A stretch of DNA of 64,000 nucleotides from Hyphomicrobium album (GTDB taxonomy: Bacteria; Pseudomonadota; Alphaproteobacteria; Rhizobiales; Hyphomicrobiaceae): assembly GCF_009708035.1 (NCBI RefSeq), contig NZ_WMBQ01000002.1, positions 186,001-250,000 on the forward strand, in the 5' to 3' direction. The position numbers and the translations under genes were made by a program. The notes under the pieces were generated by a model. It was not told the origin of the DNA and searched no databases. It saw nothing but the letters and a program-made list of their open reading frames with translations. The first letter of the stretch is position 1. Every line of letters begins with the position of its first letter. Below, in pieces: positions 7,901 through 17,479 of the stretch.

Positions 7901-10660
7901 CTATCTAAGCTGGGAGGGGTCGATCTCAAAGGGGTTCTTTTGCTCGCGCGACATCGTCGAAGCCTTGATCTTCATTGTTTCCAGTAGCTCGCCATTGGTG
8001 CGGTCTAGAGAGAAGAGGTTGCCGGCCGCATCGAGGTAGTCGACCACCTTGCGCTTCCCACCCTTCACGCTCTTCTCCGACAAGGTTAGCTCAGCGCTGC
8101 CGGCCTCGTCCCATTCGCTCGACGCGGGGAGCCTGTAGATCCATTTCGCCTCGCCGGTATCGATCGCGCGCGCAAATATTGTCCGCGATGCTAGCGGTGA
8201 GCGGGCCTGGGGTTGGAACGGCGCGCTTTCGCTAGCGACATAATACATGAGCTTCAGCGCCGGATCGAAGACGGCCTTGCTCAGCTGCTTGCCGCCACTG
8301 ATCTTCCACTGATCGCCGGTCCACGTCTTGAGGCTAGAATCCCTTCCGACCGGCTTGCCCTCCGCCATGGTCGTCTCCGGATTGAAGAGGATTTGGTCAT
8401 CCGGGCCCCTCGAGTACGCGCGCCAATTTTGCTTGCCTGTCTTCACGTCGAGGGAGGTCATATAGTCGCGCGTGCCAAACTCAGCGCCCGACACGCTGAC
8501 CATAACCTGATCATCGACGACGTAGGGCAGGCGGTCTCCGACCTGACCTTTCTGGGGATCGCCGGTGCGGGTCTTCCACAGCTCCTTGCCGGTCTTGGCG
8601 TCGAGCGCGATGAGCGTCGTGTCGGACTCGTACTTGATGACCTTGCCGTCGGCGTAGGCGAGCCGTCCGCTGTTGGGCTCGTCGCAGCACATGACCGGAA
8701 TGACGGTGGGGTCCTGTTGCGCCACGTGGGTCCAGGCGACCGATGGGCTTTGATCGAGGTTCACCGCGACGACCTTGTTGGTGAGCGGCATGCTGACAAT
8801 AACCTTATCGTCGACCTGCAACGGCGCGAAGGCATCGCCGCCCGTCATCGGACCCGCCAGTGCCACCAGCGTGTTGCGGCCCTCGTTGAGTTTGCGTGCT
8901 TCAATAGACGCTAGCGCGCCGCTCTCGGCAGCATCGATGCGGGTTGCCGGCTCAAGCCCCTTCATGCTGGCCACAAGTTCCACCTTCGCCGCTTTGTCGT
9001 CGGCGGGGGGCGCAATAGTAGCTTGAGCGAGCAGGGTCTTTACGTCGACACCCTGCCGCTCCCTGATCTCATCGTTGACTGGGCAGCCAGAAAATTCCGG
9101 ACCTTTCCCCGATTCGAAAGTCTTCAGCCGGCAGTCGAGGTAGACGTTGGCGCTGGCCAGGGTTTGCAACACTGCGTCCTTTTCCGACGCGTGGCTGTCG
9201 AGATATGCCGTCGCGGCGTCTGCCTGGGCGCGCTTGGCGATAGTGATCACGTCACGGATGTAGGTAGCGAAGGCGGTGCAGTTGAGTAGCGAGGAATGGG
9301 AGATACGGCACTCGTGACGCTCGGTCGCGTCGCCGTCCTCGAGTTGAGTGAAGCCGCGCGCCAGCGCGTTTCTGCCGACGAACATGGGCACCGTTCCATC
9401 ACCCTCGGTCCATGGCGGTCGGGCGACGTCCTCGATCACCCAGACCGGCGTGCTCCATGGCAACCACCCCCACCAAGTCGATTTCTTCGTGATCTCGAAG
9501 GAAGCATCAGTCTTCTCCGAGTTGCTCGCGAAGTACTTCACCTTCACGTTGGCAGGGAACTTGTACTGCGCCAGCCGGCAGAGAAATGCCCGCGCTTTGG
9601 GGAGTGTCTCGGCCAGGAAGCCATAGAACTCTTTTGTCGTGCGGGATGGCGGCTTCGTCGCTGGCCAACCCATCTCCTCCCATGCCTTCGCGTCGAAGAT
9701 CGAGAACTTGTCGCCGCTTCCCCCGATATCGGCGATGTGCGGCGGCCAGTCGTCGGGCGGCATGGTGTAGTGACTCATGCAATCCGCGGTGTGTTCGTGA
9801 TAGATCGGAAGCAGTTGATAGACGCTCGGGAACAACGCCCCGTAGTCGTTCAGCGCCTTGGCCACAGTTCCCTTGTCGAGCCTGTCCTTCAGCAGGCCCA
9901 GCATCCCGCCGAAGCTCTTGGCCATGAGTGTGAAACCGCTTGCCAGCGATTTGATCGCCTTGGGCGCGCCGAAGTGCGGCGTGCCGAGGAAGATCACTTC
10001 CTTGATGTTGAGCGGCTTGGGCTGCGGTGCATTCGCACCCTCGACGCGACAACTGGGCATGCCCCCATAGCGCCGGAACCATTCCTTGACGACGAGACCG
10101 CCCATGCTGTGGGCAATGAAGCGGATCTCGCGGTCCTTGAATTGATCGTACTGCTTGGTGTCGCACAGCCAGTCGTTCAGTTTCTCCGCTGTGCGCCCGT
10201 TGTCCTGGCGCCAATCATAGGGAAAGTACGCGAGCAGATCGACGCCGAGCTGCGCGTTCTTGATCTCCTGGATTCCGCTGGCATAGGCATCGACCTCGTG
10301 CACGTTGCCGAGTTTGAAGTCGTAAAGGATTGTCGCACGCACGGCGCCGTCGTCGCCGTCGAGGATCGATAGGTCCGGTGTCGACGTATCGTAGAGTCCC
10401 CACAAGACATTGCTACCGTTCGGTGTGGTTCGCTCGAGCCGCGATCCGATTATGCCCGGTACGAAGATGAAGAGTGGATAGTTCGCACGGACAGCGTTCT
10501 TCTGCGCCGCGAGGAACCCGGGCAAAACGGTGCCGAGTTGCTGCTGAACTTCCGGCTTCGCAGTATTGAGAAGCGCAAAGTCGTCCGCCTGGGCCAGCGG
10601 CAGGGTGGCAAAGAGCCAAAGCCCGGCGAAGCTCAACCGCCTATGCGATCTGAAATGCAT
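7901..10660 (-). CDS. Exported LCAT-like lipase fused to partial methanol-dehydrogenase-like domain
   Basis: A 919-residue exported protein (signal MHFRSHRRLSFAGLWLFA, cut near AQA). The first half is an alpha/beta hydrolase of the lecithin:cholesterol acyltransferase/lipase type: FVPGIIGSRLER, nucleophile elbow AHSMGG (Ser185), GTPHFG, then candidate Asp421 (DGTVPM) and His455. From about residue 610 it resembles the front half of PQQ methanol dehydrogenases (MxaF/XoxF): VMCCD with the vicinal Cys pair 658-659, IALDAKTGKELWK, SGAEFG (Glu727), TWTGDQWKISGG and EWDEAG (Asp851). The GNP metal-ligand segment and the back half of the propeller are missing, so dehydrogenase activity is unlikely. 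Start 10660 is chosen for its GAGG site and signal peptide. Confidence 0.85.
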   Translation of the reverse strand: MHFRSHRRLSFAGLWLFATLPLAQADDFALLNTAKPEVQQQLGTVLPGFLAAQKNAVRANYPLFIFVPGIIGSRLERTTPNGSNVLWGLYDTSTPDLSILDGDDGAVRATILYDFKLGNVHEVDAYASGIQEIKNAQLGVDLLAYFPYDWRQDNGRTAEKLNDWLCDTKQYDQFKDREIRFIAHSMGGLVVKEWFRRYGGMPSCRVEGANAPQPKPLNIKEVIFLGTPHFGAPKAIKSLASGFTLMAKSFGGMLGLLKDRLDKGTVAKALNDYGALFPSVYQLLPIYHEHTADCMSHYTMPPDDWPPHIADIGGSGDKFSIFDAKAWEEMGWPATKPPSRTTKEFYGFLAETLPKARAFLCRLAQYKFPANVKVKYFASNSEKTDASFEITKKSTWWGWLPWSTPVWVIEDVARPPWTEGDGTVPMFVGRNALARGFTQLEDGDATERHECRISHSSLLNCTAFATYIRDVITIAKRAQADAATAYLDSHASEKDAVLQTLASANVYLDCRLKTFESGKGPEFSGCPVNDEIRERQGVDVKTLLAQATIAPPADDKAAKVELVASMKGLEPATRIDAAESGALASIEARKLNEGRNTLVALAGPMTGGDAFAPLQVDDKVIVSMPLTNKVVAVNLDQSPSVAWTHVAQQDPTVIPVMCCDEPNSGRLAYADGKVIKYESDTTLIALDAKTGKELWKTRTGDPQKGQVGDRLPYVVDDQVMVSVSGAEFGTRDYMTSLDVKTGKQNWRAYSRGPDDQILFNPETTMAEGKPVGRDSSLKTWTGDQWKISGGKQLSKAVFDPALKLMYYVASESAPFQPQARSPLASRTIFARAIDTGEAKWIYRLPASSEWDEAGSAELTLSEKSVKGGKRKVVDYLDAAGNLFSLDRTNGELLETMKIKASTMSREQKNPFEIDPSQLR

Positions 10661-10835
10661 TTTGCGCCTCGTGCGCTGAAACGATCGGTCGGAAAAACTC
10701 ACCGGCACGAGCACGTGCCAGTACGAACGGAAGAATAGAAGAAAGCGCACGACTTAAGCGTGCATTGTGCCGCGCGCGGGCGCGGAAGGCAATCCGCTCA
10801 CGTGACAAACTTGATCGATGGGTGGCTTGCTTTGC

Positions 10836-12122
10836 CTATTTCGGCCGGATTTGTCCGTCGCCGCGGACCACGTACTTGAAGCTCGTCAGCTGCTCGACGC
10901 CGACGGGCCCGCGCGCGTGCAGCTTGCCGGTGGCGATGCCGATCTCGCCACCGAAGCCGAACTCGCCGCCGTCGGCGAACTGAGTCGAGGCGTTGTGCAG
11001 CACGATGGCGCTGTCGACCTCGCGCATGAAGCGCTCCGCCGTCGCCGTGTTGGCGGTGATGATGGCGTCGGTGTGCTGCGTGCTGTGCCCGGCGATGTGG
11101 GCGATGGCGCCGGCGACGCCGTCGACCGTCTTTACCGAGATGATGGCGTCGAGATATTCCGTTGTCCAGTCGGTGTCGGCGGCCGGCTTCACGCGCGCGT
11201 CGGCCTTCTGCGTCGCCGCGTCGCCGCGCACCTCGCAGCCGTCGTCGAGCAGCGCCTTGACGAGCGCGGGAAGAACGGCGGCCGGCGCCGCCTTGTCGAC
11301 GAGTAGCGTTTCGGTGGCGCCGCACACGCCGGTACGCCGCATCTTGGCATTGAGCACGACCTCGACTGCCATGCCCAGGTCGGCATCCTTGTCGACGTAG
11401 GTGTGGCACAGCCCTTCGAGGTGGGCGAATACCGGCACGCGCGCTTCCTTCTGCACGCGCTCCACCAGGCTCTTGCCGCCGCGCGGCACAATCACGTCGA
11501 TCGAGCCGTCGAGACCCGCGAGCATGTGGCCGACCGCGGCGCGATCGGCGATCGGCACGAGCTGGATCGCCGCCTCGGGCAGCCCGGCGCTCTTCAATCC
11601 GGAGGCCATCGCCGCGTGGATGGCGAGCGAGGAGTTGAGGCTTTCGGAGCCTGCGCGCAGGATAGCGGCGTTGCCGGCCTTCACAGCGAGCGCGCCGGCA
11701 TCCGCCGTCACGTTCGGGCGGCTTTCGTAGATGATGCCGATGACGCCGAGCGGCACGCGCACGCGCTGGAACTTCAGCCCGTTGGGTCGCGACCATTCGG
11801 CCAGCACGGTGCCGACGGGATCGGGCAGCTCGGCGATCTCCTCGACGCCCGTCGCCATGGCGGCGATGCGCGCCCCGTTGAGCAGCAGGCGGTCGATGAA
11901 TGCGGCCGGGCGTCCCGCCGTGCGCGCCGCCTCGATGTCCTTGGTGTTGGCGGCGAGGATTTGCGGCGTCGCCTCGCGCAGCGCCTTGGCGGCGGCGCGC
12001 AGTGCCTTGGTCTTGGCTTCCGGTGTGGCGAGCGCGAGAGCGTGCGCGGCTTCGCGTGCCCGCCGGCCGATGGCGAGCATCGCTCCCTCGGTCGCGGTGT
12101 CGATGCGCTCGGGCTTGTTCAT
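10836..12122 (-). CDS. proA: Gamma-glutamyl phosphate reductase ProA
   Basis: Reduces gamma-glutamyl phosphate to glutamate semialdehyde with NADPH, the second step of proline synthesis. The 428-residue protein is of normal length and has the aldehyde-dehydrogenase fold with the catalytic Cys267 in [11 protein letters not shown], the [20 protein letters not shown] substrate segment and a C-terminal [24 protein letters not shown]. It starts one base after the proB stop codon, so proB and proA form an operon and their products probably act together to channel the labile intermediate. Confidence 0.97.
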   Translation of the reverse strand: MNKPERIDTATEGAMLAIGRRAREAAHALALATPEAKTKALRAAAKALREATPQILAANTKDIEAARTAGRPAAFIDRLLLNGARIAAMATGVEEIAELPDPVGTVLAEWSRPNGLKFQRVRVPLGVIGIIYESRPNVTADAGALAVKAGNAAILRAGSESLNSSLAIHAAMASGLKSAGLPEAAIQLVPIADRAAVGHMLAGLDGSIDVIVPRGGKSLVERVQKEARVPVFAHLEGLCHTYVDKDADLGMAVEVVLNAKMRRTGVCGATETLLVDKAAPAAVLPALVKALLDDGCEVRGDAATQKADARVKPAADTDWTTEYLDAIISVKTVDGVAGAIAHIAGHSTQHTDAIITANTATAERFMREVDSAIVLHNASTQFADGGEFGFGGEIGIATGKLHARGPVGVEQLTSFKYVVRGDGQIRPK

Positions 12123-12123
12123 G

Positions 12124-13281
12124 TCACTTCCGCTGCAGGGCCATGTCGTCGCGATGGATCAGCTCATCGCAGCGCGACACCCCCAATATAGTGGCTATTT
12201 CGGCACTTTTCTTGCCGATGATGCGCTCCGCGTCGAAACGGGCGTAGGCGACGAGCCCGCGCCCCAGTTCACGGCCGTCCGGGCCGCGGATGATCACCGC
12301 GTCGCCGCGGTCGAAGTTGCCCTCGATGCGCGCCACTCCGGCCGGCAACAGGCTCTTGCCCGCGGCCAGTGCCTTCTCGGCGCCGGCATCGACGTGCACC
12401 TGGCCCTTGGGCTCGAGCTGCCCGGCGATCCAGCGCTTGCGCGCCGTCATCGGGTCGGAATGCGCAAGGAACCAGGTGCAAGGCGCGCCCTCACCGATGG
12501 AGCGCAGCGGGTGCATGACCTTGCCGCTGGCGATCACCATGTGCGTGCCGCCGCCGAGCGCAACTTTGGCGGCCTCGATCTTGGTCTTCATGCCGCCCTT
12601 CGACAGCTCGGTGCCGACATCGCCCGCCATCGCCTCGATCTCCGGCGTGATGGCAGTGACGACGTCGAGCCGCGTCGCATTGACGTTGGCGTTGGGCGGC
12701 GCCGTGTAGAGGCCGTCGATGTCGGACAGCAGCACCAGGCAGTCGGCCGTCACCATCGAGGCGACGCGCGCCGACAGCCGGTCGTTGTCGCCGTAGCGGA
12801 TCTCGGTGGTCGCTACCGTGTCGTTCTCGTTGACGACCGGCACGGCGTTGAGCTCCAAGAGCGTGCTGATCGTGTGGCGGGCGTTGAGGTAGCGGCGGCG
12901 CTCCTCGGTGTCGCCGAGCGTCAAAAGAATCTGCGCGGCGACGAGCCCACGGGCGCCGCACATCTCCTGGTAGGCGTGCGCCAGGCTGATCTGGCCGACG
13001 GCAGCAGCCGCCTGGCTCTGCTCCAGCTCCAGCGGCCCCTTCGGCAGCTTCAGCGTGTGGCGGCCGAGCGCGATCGCGCCCGACGACACCAGCACAACCT
13101 GCTTGCCCGCGCGGATGAGCGCCGCGACGTCATCGAGCAGCGAGGCGAGCCACTCGGCCTTGAGCGTGCCCGTCGCCCGGTCGGTGAGCAGCGCCGAGCC
13201 GATCTTGACGACGATGCGCCGGGCGTTGGTCCACTCGGGGCGCACGGCGCTCGCCAGGGCTGTTTTTGCTTCGGTGGTCAT
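12124..13281 (-). CDS. proB: Glutamate 5-kinase ProB
   Basis: Phosphorylates glutamate at the gamma-carboxyl, the first and feedback-controlled step of proline synthesis. The 385-residue protein has the amino-acid kinase domain ([49 protein letters not shown]) followed by a C-terminal PUA domain (about 290-370; [13 protein letters not shown]-like region through [13 protein letters not shown]). Start ATG 13281 gives the standard N-terminus. The open frame continues far upstream to 13917 but only as a mirror of the WD40 gene. proA follows immediately. Confidence 0.97.
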   Translation of the reverse strand: MTTEAKTALASAVRPEWTNARRIVVKIGSALLTDRATGTLKAEWLASLLDDVAALIRAGKQVVLVSSGAIALGRHTLKLPKGPLELEQSQAAAAVGQISLAHAYQEMCGARGLVAAQILLTLGDTEERRRYLNARHTISTLLELNAVPVVNENDTVATTEIRYGDNDRLSARVASMVTADCLVLLSDIDGLYTAPPNANVNATRLDVVTAITPEIEAMAGDVGTELSKGGMKTKIEAAKVALGGGTHMVIASGKVMHPLRSIGEGAPCTWFLAHSDPMTARKRWIAGQLEPKGQVHVDAGAEKALAAGKSLLPAGVARIEGNFDRGDAVIIRGPDGRELGRGLVAYARFDAERIIGKKSAEIATILGVSRCDELIHRDDMALQRK

Positions 13282-13465
13282 GGTTTGCGCTTCGGCGCTT
13301 AGCTCAGGGAAAAAGTTCTCGGGCCAGCCTGATAGCCCAGGCGCGGCAAAAGCGGTAGCCTTGGCGGAAAACAAGGGGGCCGCAGGTCCCTCATAGCGCG
13401 GCGCACATAAACAGGCGGTTGCCTCCGGTCCGAGGGGCGGCCCCGCGCACGCTTGAGGGAGCCCC

Positions 13466-14590
13466 ATGATCAGCAGCCGGCGCCGACTTGCGCTCGTCAC
13501 ACCGCTTCTCGCGCTCATCGCCTTCATCGCCCCCGGTCTGTCGGCGGGCACGATGGCGCCCGACGCGCCGCAGCCGATCCTTGTCCTCAAGGGCCACACC
13601 CGCGACCTCGCCAACGCCGCGTTCAGTCCCGACGGCAAGAGGGTCGTCACCGCGTCGAGCGACGGCACCGCACGGGTATGGGATGCCGCCACCGGCGCGG
13701 TTCTCGCCACGCTCAGCGGCCACGAGGAAGCGGTGCGCAGCGCCGCGTTCAGTCCGGACGGGACGCGCGTCGTCACCGCCTCGCGTGACGGGAGCGCACG
13801 TATCTGGGACGCGGCGACCGGCGTCGAACAGGTGAAGCTCGCCGGGCACGCGGGCATGCTGGAATACGCGGCGTGGAGCCCCGACGGAACGCGCGTCGTC
13901 ACCGCCTCACGCGACAAGCGCGGGACGGTCTGGGACGCCGCGACTGGAAAGGTGATCGCCGAATTGGAGGGTCACAAGAGCCCGGTGATGCGCGCCGCGT
14001 TCAGCCCCGACGGCAGCCGTATCGTCACCGCCTCGACCGACAAGACGGCGCGCGTCTGGGACGCTGCCACGGGGGCTCCCGTCGCCACTCTCGAAGGCCA
14101 CCAGCGCATGGTGCTCGGCGCCACGTTCAGCCCCGACGGAACGAGGGTCGCCACCGCCGGCAGCGACGAGACGGCGGCCATCTGGGACGCCAAGACGGGC
14201 ACGCGGCTGGCGACGCTCACCGGCCACGAGCGCGGCGTTCTTCACATCGTGTTCTCGCCTGATGGCAGCACGATCCTCACCACCTCGAGCGACCGTACCG
14301 GCCGCATCTGGGACGCCAAGACGGGCGCTCTGCTGCACACGCTGCCGGGGCACGGGCGGCCGGTGATGAGCGGCGCCTTCAGCCCGGACGGCAAGCTCGC
14401 CGTCACCGCGTCGCACGACAAGAACGCGCGCATCTGGAACGTGGCGACGGGGGCGCTGCTGGCGACGCTGCCGACGGACGGCAGCGAGGTGCAGACGGCG
14501 GTGTTCAGCCCGGACGGCACGCGGCTCCTCACGGCAACCTTTGACGGGGTCGCGCGCATCTGGGATGTCAGCGCTTATAAACCGCGCTGA
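13466..14590 (+). CDS. Exported eight-repeat WD40 protein
   Basis: A 374-residue protein made of a signal or anchor ([20 protein letters not shown]) followed by eight consecutive WD40 repeats, each 42 residues long with almost no variation: GH near the start, FSPDG in the middle and IWDAATG or VWDAATG at the end. Eight repeats would form one beta-propeller, or a seven-bladed one with an extra blade. It is probably a periplasmic protein-binding scaffold with no enzyme motif. The gene is divergent from proB with a 184-base shared upstream region. The methyltransferase at 14601 starts ten bases after its stop. Confidence 0.88.
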   Translation: MISSRRRLALVTPLLALIAFIAPGLSAGTMAPDAPQPILVLKGHTRDLANAAFSPDGKRVVTASSDGTARVWDAATGAVLATLSGHEEAVRSAAFSPDGTRVVTASRDGSARIWDAATGVEQVKLAGHAGMLEYAAWSPDGTRVVTASRDKRGTVWDAATGKVIAELEGHKSPVMRAAFSPDGSRIVTASTDKTARVWDAATGAPVATLEGHQRMVLGATFSPDGTRVATAGSDETAAIWDAKTGTRLATLTGHERGVLHIVFSPDGSTILTTSSDRTGRIWDAKTGALLHTLPGHGRPVMSGAFSPDGKLAVTASHDKNARIWNVATGALLATLPTDGSEVQTAVFSPDGTRLLTATFDGVARIWDVSAYKPR

Positions 14591-14600
14591 ACGGGGCCGC

Positions 14601-15194
14601 ATGTCGGAAGTCGTGCACATCTACGAGGCGAATGCCGCCGCCTTCGATCGCGACCGCGGCCGCCAGCTGATGGAGGCTGGTTACCTCGACGCGATCCTGA
14701 GCCGCCTGCCGAGTGAAAGCCGGTCCGTACTCGACCTCGGCTGCGGCGCCGGCGAGCCGATCGCCCGCTACCTGATCGACAACGACTGCCGCGTGACCGG
14801 CGTCGATGCGGCCCCGGCGATGATCGACCTGTGCAAGGCGCGCTTTCCGGATATGACCTGGATGGTCGGTGACATGCGCAGCCTGGCGCTGGGTCAGCGC
14901 TTCGGTGCGGTCATCGCCTGGGACAGCTTCTTCCACCTCGCGGCCGATGCGCAGCGCGGGATGTTCCCGATCTTCCGCGAGCATGTCGCGCCGTGCGGGC
15001 TCCTGCTGTTCACCTCCGGCCCTGAGCACGGCGAGGCGATCGGCGAGCTGTACGGGAAGCCACTCTATCACGCGAGCCTCGCCGCCGACGAATACCGGTG
15101 CTTGCTGGGACGGAACGGTTTCGAGGTCGTGCAGCACGCCGTCGAGGATCCGGCGTGCGGCGGACACACGGTGTGGCTGGCGCAGTCGATCTGA
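14601..15194 (+). CDS. Class I SAM-dependent methyltransferase
   Basis: A 197-residue protein with the SAM-binding motif I (VLDLGCGAGEPIARYL), motif II acidic residue (VTGVDAAPAMIDL), GDM in WMVGDMRSL and AWDSFFHL. It resembles small-molecule methyltransferases of the Methyltransf_25/11 type; the substrate is unknown. ATG 14601 is preferred over the ATG at 14541, which lies inside the WD40 gene. The two genes are close enough to be cotranscribed. A convergent HdeD gene ends four bases downstream. Confidence 0.83.
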   Translation: MSEVVHIYEANAAAFDRDRGRQLMEAGYLDAILSRLPSESRSVLDLGCGAGEPIARYLIDNDCRVTGVDAAPAMIDLCKARFPDMTWMVGDMRSLALGQRFGAVIAWDSFFHLAADAQRGMFPIFREHVAPCGLLLFTSGPEHGEAIGELYGKPLYHASLAADEYRCLLGRNGFEVVQHAVEDPACGGHTVWLAQSI

Positions 15195-15198
15195 AGGT

Positions 15199-15759
15199 TC
15201 AGGCGGTCGCGCGCCGCACGTCCAGTGCCAGCAGCGTCAGGCTGACGCCCTGCAGCAGCAGCGCCGCGCCGACGATCGTGCCGAGCGTCCAACCGGCCGA
15301 GGACGGCAGGTCGAACAGGATCAGCAGGCCGGCGACGATCGAGATCACTGCCGAAAGGATCAGCCAGCGGCGGCTGCCCGCATCGCCGACGCCGCCGCCG
15401 ATCATCAGCGAGGTGACGCCCTGGGCGACGAGCGTCGCGGCGATGATCATGGTCAGCGATACGAGGCCGAACGTCGGATAGAGGAAGATCAGGATGCCGC
15501 CGACGATGGAGGCGATGCCGCCGAACATCTGCCACGACGCGTGGCTCCAGTCGGAGGCGCGGATGCCGTGCATCAGCTGCAGCACGCCGGCCGCGACCAG
15601 CGCGGCGGCGATCCACATCTCGGTGGTCAGCGAGGCGGTGACCACGCCCATCGGCGTGCTCAGAATGAGGAAGCCGAAGAGGATGAGCACCACGCCGAGG
15701 GCCAATAGCCAGCCCCAGCTTTGATGCAGCTTGCCGCGCAGTCCCGTCGTCTCGGCCAT
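15199..15759 (-). CDS. HdeD-family membrane protein
   Basis: A 186-residue protein with about six membrane segments grouped in pairs, typical of the HdeD/DUF308 family. Landmarks are LALGVVLILFGFLILSTP and a repeated pattern of hydrophobic hairpins with Gly-rich turns. E. coli HdeD contributes to acid resistance at high cell density; whether this one does is not known. The start is the only good ATG ahead of the first membrane segment. It converges with the methyltransferase gene. Confidence 0.85.
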   Translation of the reverse strand: MAETTGLRGKLHQSWGWLLALGVVLILFGFLILSTPMGVVTASLTTEMWIAAALVAAGVLQLMHGIRASDWSHASWQMFGGIASIVGGILIFLYPTFGLVSLTMIIAATLVAQGVTSLMIGGGVGDAGSRRWLILSAVISIVAGLLILFDLPSSAGWTLGTIVGAALLLQGVSLTLLALDVRRATA

Positions 15760-15809
15760 TGTCCGCTCCCGCGAAGCTGTTCGTGGGGCCGGACTAGCAT
15801 GCGATCTGC

Positions 15810-17378
15810 CTATTTTTTGCTAACCGGCATGGCGGCGAGCGCCTGTCGGGCGGCTATGGCCCCGCCGAGGATGGCGCCCGTGTAGCCGCCGCTCCCGGCG
15901 TAAGCGGAAGCGAGGAACAGCCGGTCGATGGGCGTGCGCGGCGAACGGCCGGTGCCCTTCCAGATCGGTCCCGCCGGCGGGGTGGGGGCAAACCCGTAGA
16001 CGGCGCCCGCCGGTGCGTCGAGGTAGCTGTTCATCGAGCTCGCGGTGCTCATCACCGACGTCACCACGTTTTCGGCGAAGCCCGGATAGGCGCCATCGAG
16101 CGCCGCGACGAGCGCTTTCATCCAGGCGTCGCGCTTGGCGGCGTAGGCAGCGGCATCCATGCCCTGCCAATTGGCGAGCCGGTCGGCGCCGACGGCGGAG
16201 ACGGGATACGGCGGTCCACCGAGCCCGCTATCGATCGCCGCATAGTTGACGACGGCGACGGGCGGCATCGCTTCGCCGGGGGCTTCGGCAAGCAGCGCCG
16301 CGCCGCGCTTGTAGTCGGCGAGCGTGCGCATCCACTCGGGCAACAGCATCGTCGAATAAGAGCTGAGCCCCAGCTCCTGCGGGCGCCGCGTCAAACCGAA
16401 AGTGGCCGAGAACAGCGATATCGACAGCGGCTGACCGATATACGGCTCCGCGAAGGTCTCGCGCCGGTCGGGCGGCAGCATCTCGGCCATCATGCTCGGC
16501 GCGGCGTTGCTGACGACCACGCGGGCGCGCACTTCGACGCGCTCGCCGTCCTTCTTGCCGACGTGCGCCACACCCACCGGCAGGCCGTGCGCGTCGAGCA
16601 AAATCTCGGTGACGCGGCGATGCAGGACAATCTCCCCGCCGGCGGCGCGGAACGCGCGGGCGATGGCGCTGCTCAGGCGTTGCGATCCACCCTGGACGAA
16701 GCAGCCGCCCGAGCCGATGTAGCCGCCTTGTGCCAACGCGAACAGGATCCACCACAACTGATCGGGATCGTCGTGCCAGTAGAGCATGTTGGCGGCGAGC
16801 GCAGCTTTGGCGCCCTCGTCGTCGCCAAATGCACGCTGCAGCCGCTGCGCCAGTGAGTGGCGCCAGCCGGTCACCACCGGCGCGAGCTTCAACAGCGCGG
16901 AGAGCCCCGCCAGAGGATCATCGAAGGCCGCGCGACCCTGGCTCAGCACTCCGAGCCCGGCGGTAATCCGTTCCATGTCGGCGAGCAATTCACCGATGCC
17001 GACACGCAGCGCCGGAAAGCGATCGATGAACGCCGCGCGTGCCTCGCCGAAGCCGTCCGGCAGCACGAATGGTACGGGGCCGAGCGGACCACCGCGCGCC
17101 TCGTAGACACTGCCCGCCGGCACCCACGTCACCTTGTCGAGCACGCCGAGGCCGCGAAGGATGTGGTGCTTGGGCTCGAGCGGGTCATGCGGGTTCGCGG
17201 TTTCGTGCAGCGAGCCTTCGACGACCATCTCGCCGGATTTGTAGGTCGAGGCGGCGCCACCGACGCTGTAGTTGCGCTCGATGAGCAGCGTCTTGCAGCC
17301 CCGCTGCGCGAGCGTGGCAGCGGCCGTCAAGCCACCCAGGCCTGCGCCGATGACGATGGCGTCGTATTGCGTGTCCAT
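15810..17378 (-). CDS. CrtI/CrtISO-like FAD-dependent oxidoreductase
   Basis: A 522-residue flavoprotein with an N-terminal dinucleotide-binding motif (AIVIGAGLGGLTAAATLA, then LLIERNYSVGGAA) and a C-terminal FAD-binding stretch (LFLASAYAGSGGYTGAILGG). This layout is that of phytoene desaturase/carotenoid isomerase relatives (COG1233). No other carotenoid gene is nearby, so the substrate cannot be assigned. A longer in-frame reading continues upstream into the EAL gene and is not credible; ATG 17378 sits directly before the FAD motif. It is downstream of the EAL gene on the same strand. Confidence 0.85.
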   Translation of the reverse strand: MDTQYDAIVIGAGLGGLTAAATLAQRGCKTLLIERNYSVGGAASTYKSGEMVVEGSLHETANPHDPLEPKHHILRGLGVLDKVTWVPAGSVYEARGGPLGPVPFVLPDGFGEARAAFIDRFPALRVGIGELLADMERITAGLGVLSQGRAAFDDPLAGLSALLKLAPVVTGWRHSLAQRLQRAFGDDEGAKAALAANMLYWHDDPDQLWWILFALAQGGYIGSGGCFVQGGSQRLSSAIARAFRAAGGEIVLHRRVTEILLDAHGLPVGVAHVGKKDGERVEVRARVVVSNAAPSMMAEMLPPDRRETFAEPYIGQPLSISLFSATFGLTRRPQELGLSSYSTMLLPEWMRTLADYKRGAALLAEAPGEAMPPVAVVNYAAIDSGLGGPPYPVSAVGADRLANWQGMDAAAYAAKRDAWMKALVAALDGAYPGFAENVVTSVMSTASSMNSYLDAPAGAVYGFAPTPPAGPIWKGTGRSPRTPIDRLFLASAYAGSGGYTGAILGGAIAARQALAAMPVSKK

Positions 17379-17479
17379 GCCGTGGAGTACTGGTGCCCGA
17401 CTGATTTCGCTGCCGGTGTTTAGGCTAGAGAGCCGGCGAGGAATAGTCGCGCAATTACCTGCTTGCAACCGCGACGAGG

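Noticed and set aside
12124-13917. An extended proB frame reaching 13917
   Set aside because: The extra residues mirror the WD40 gene; the conserved ProB start is at 13281.
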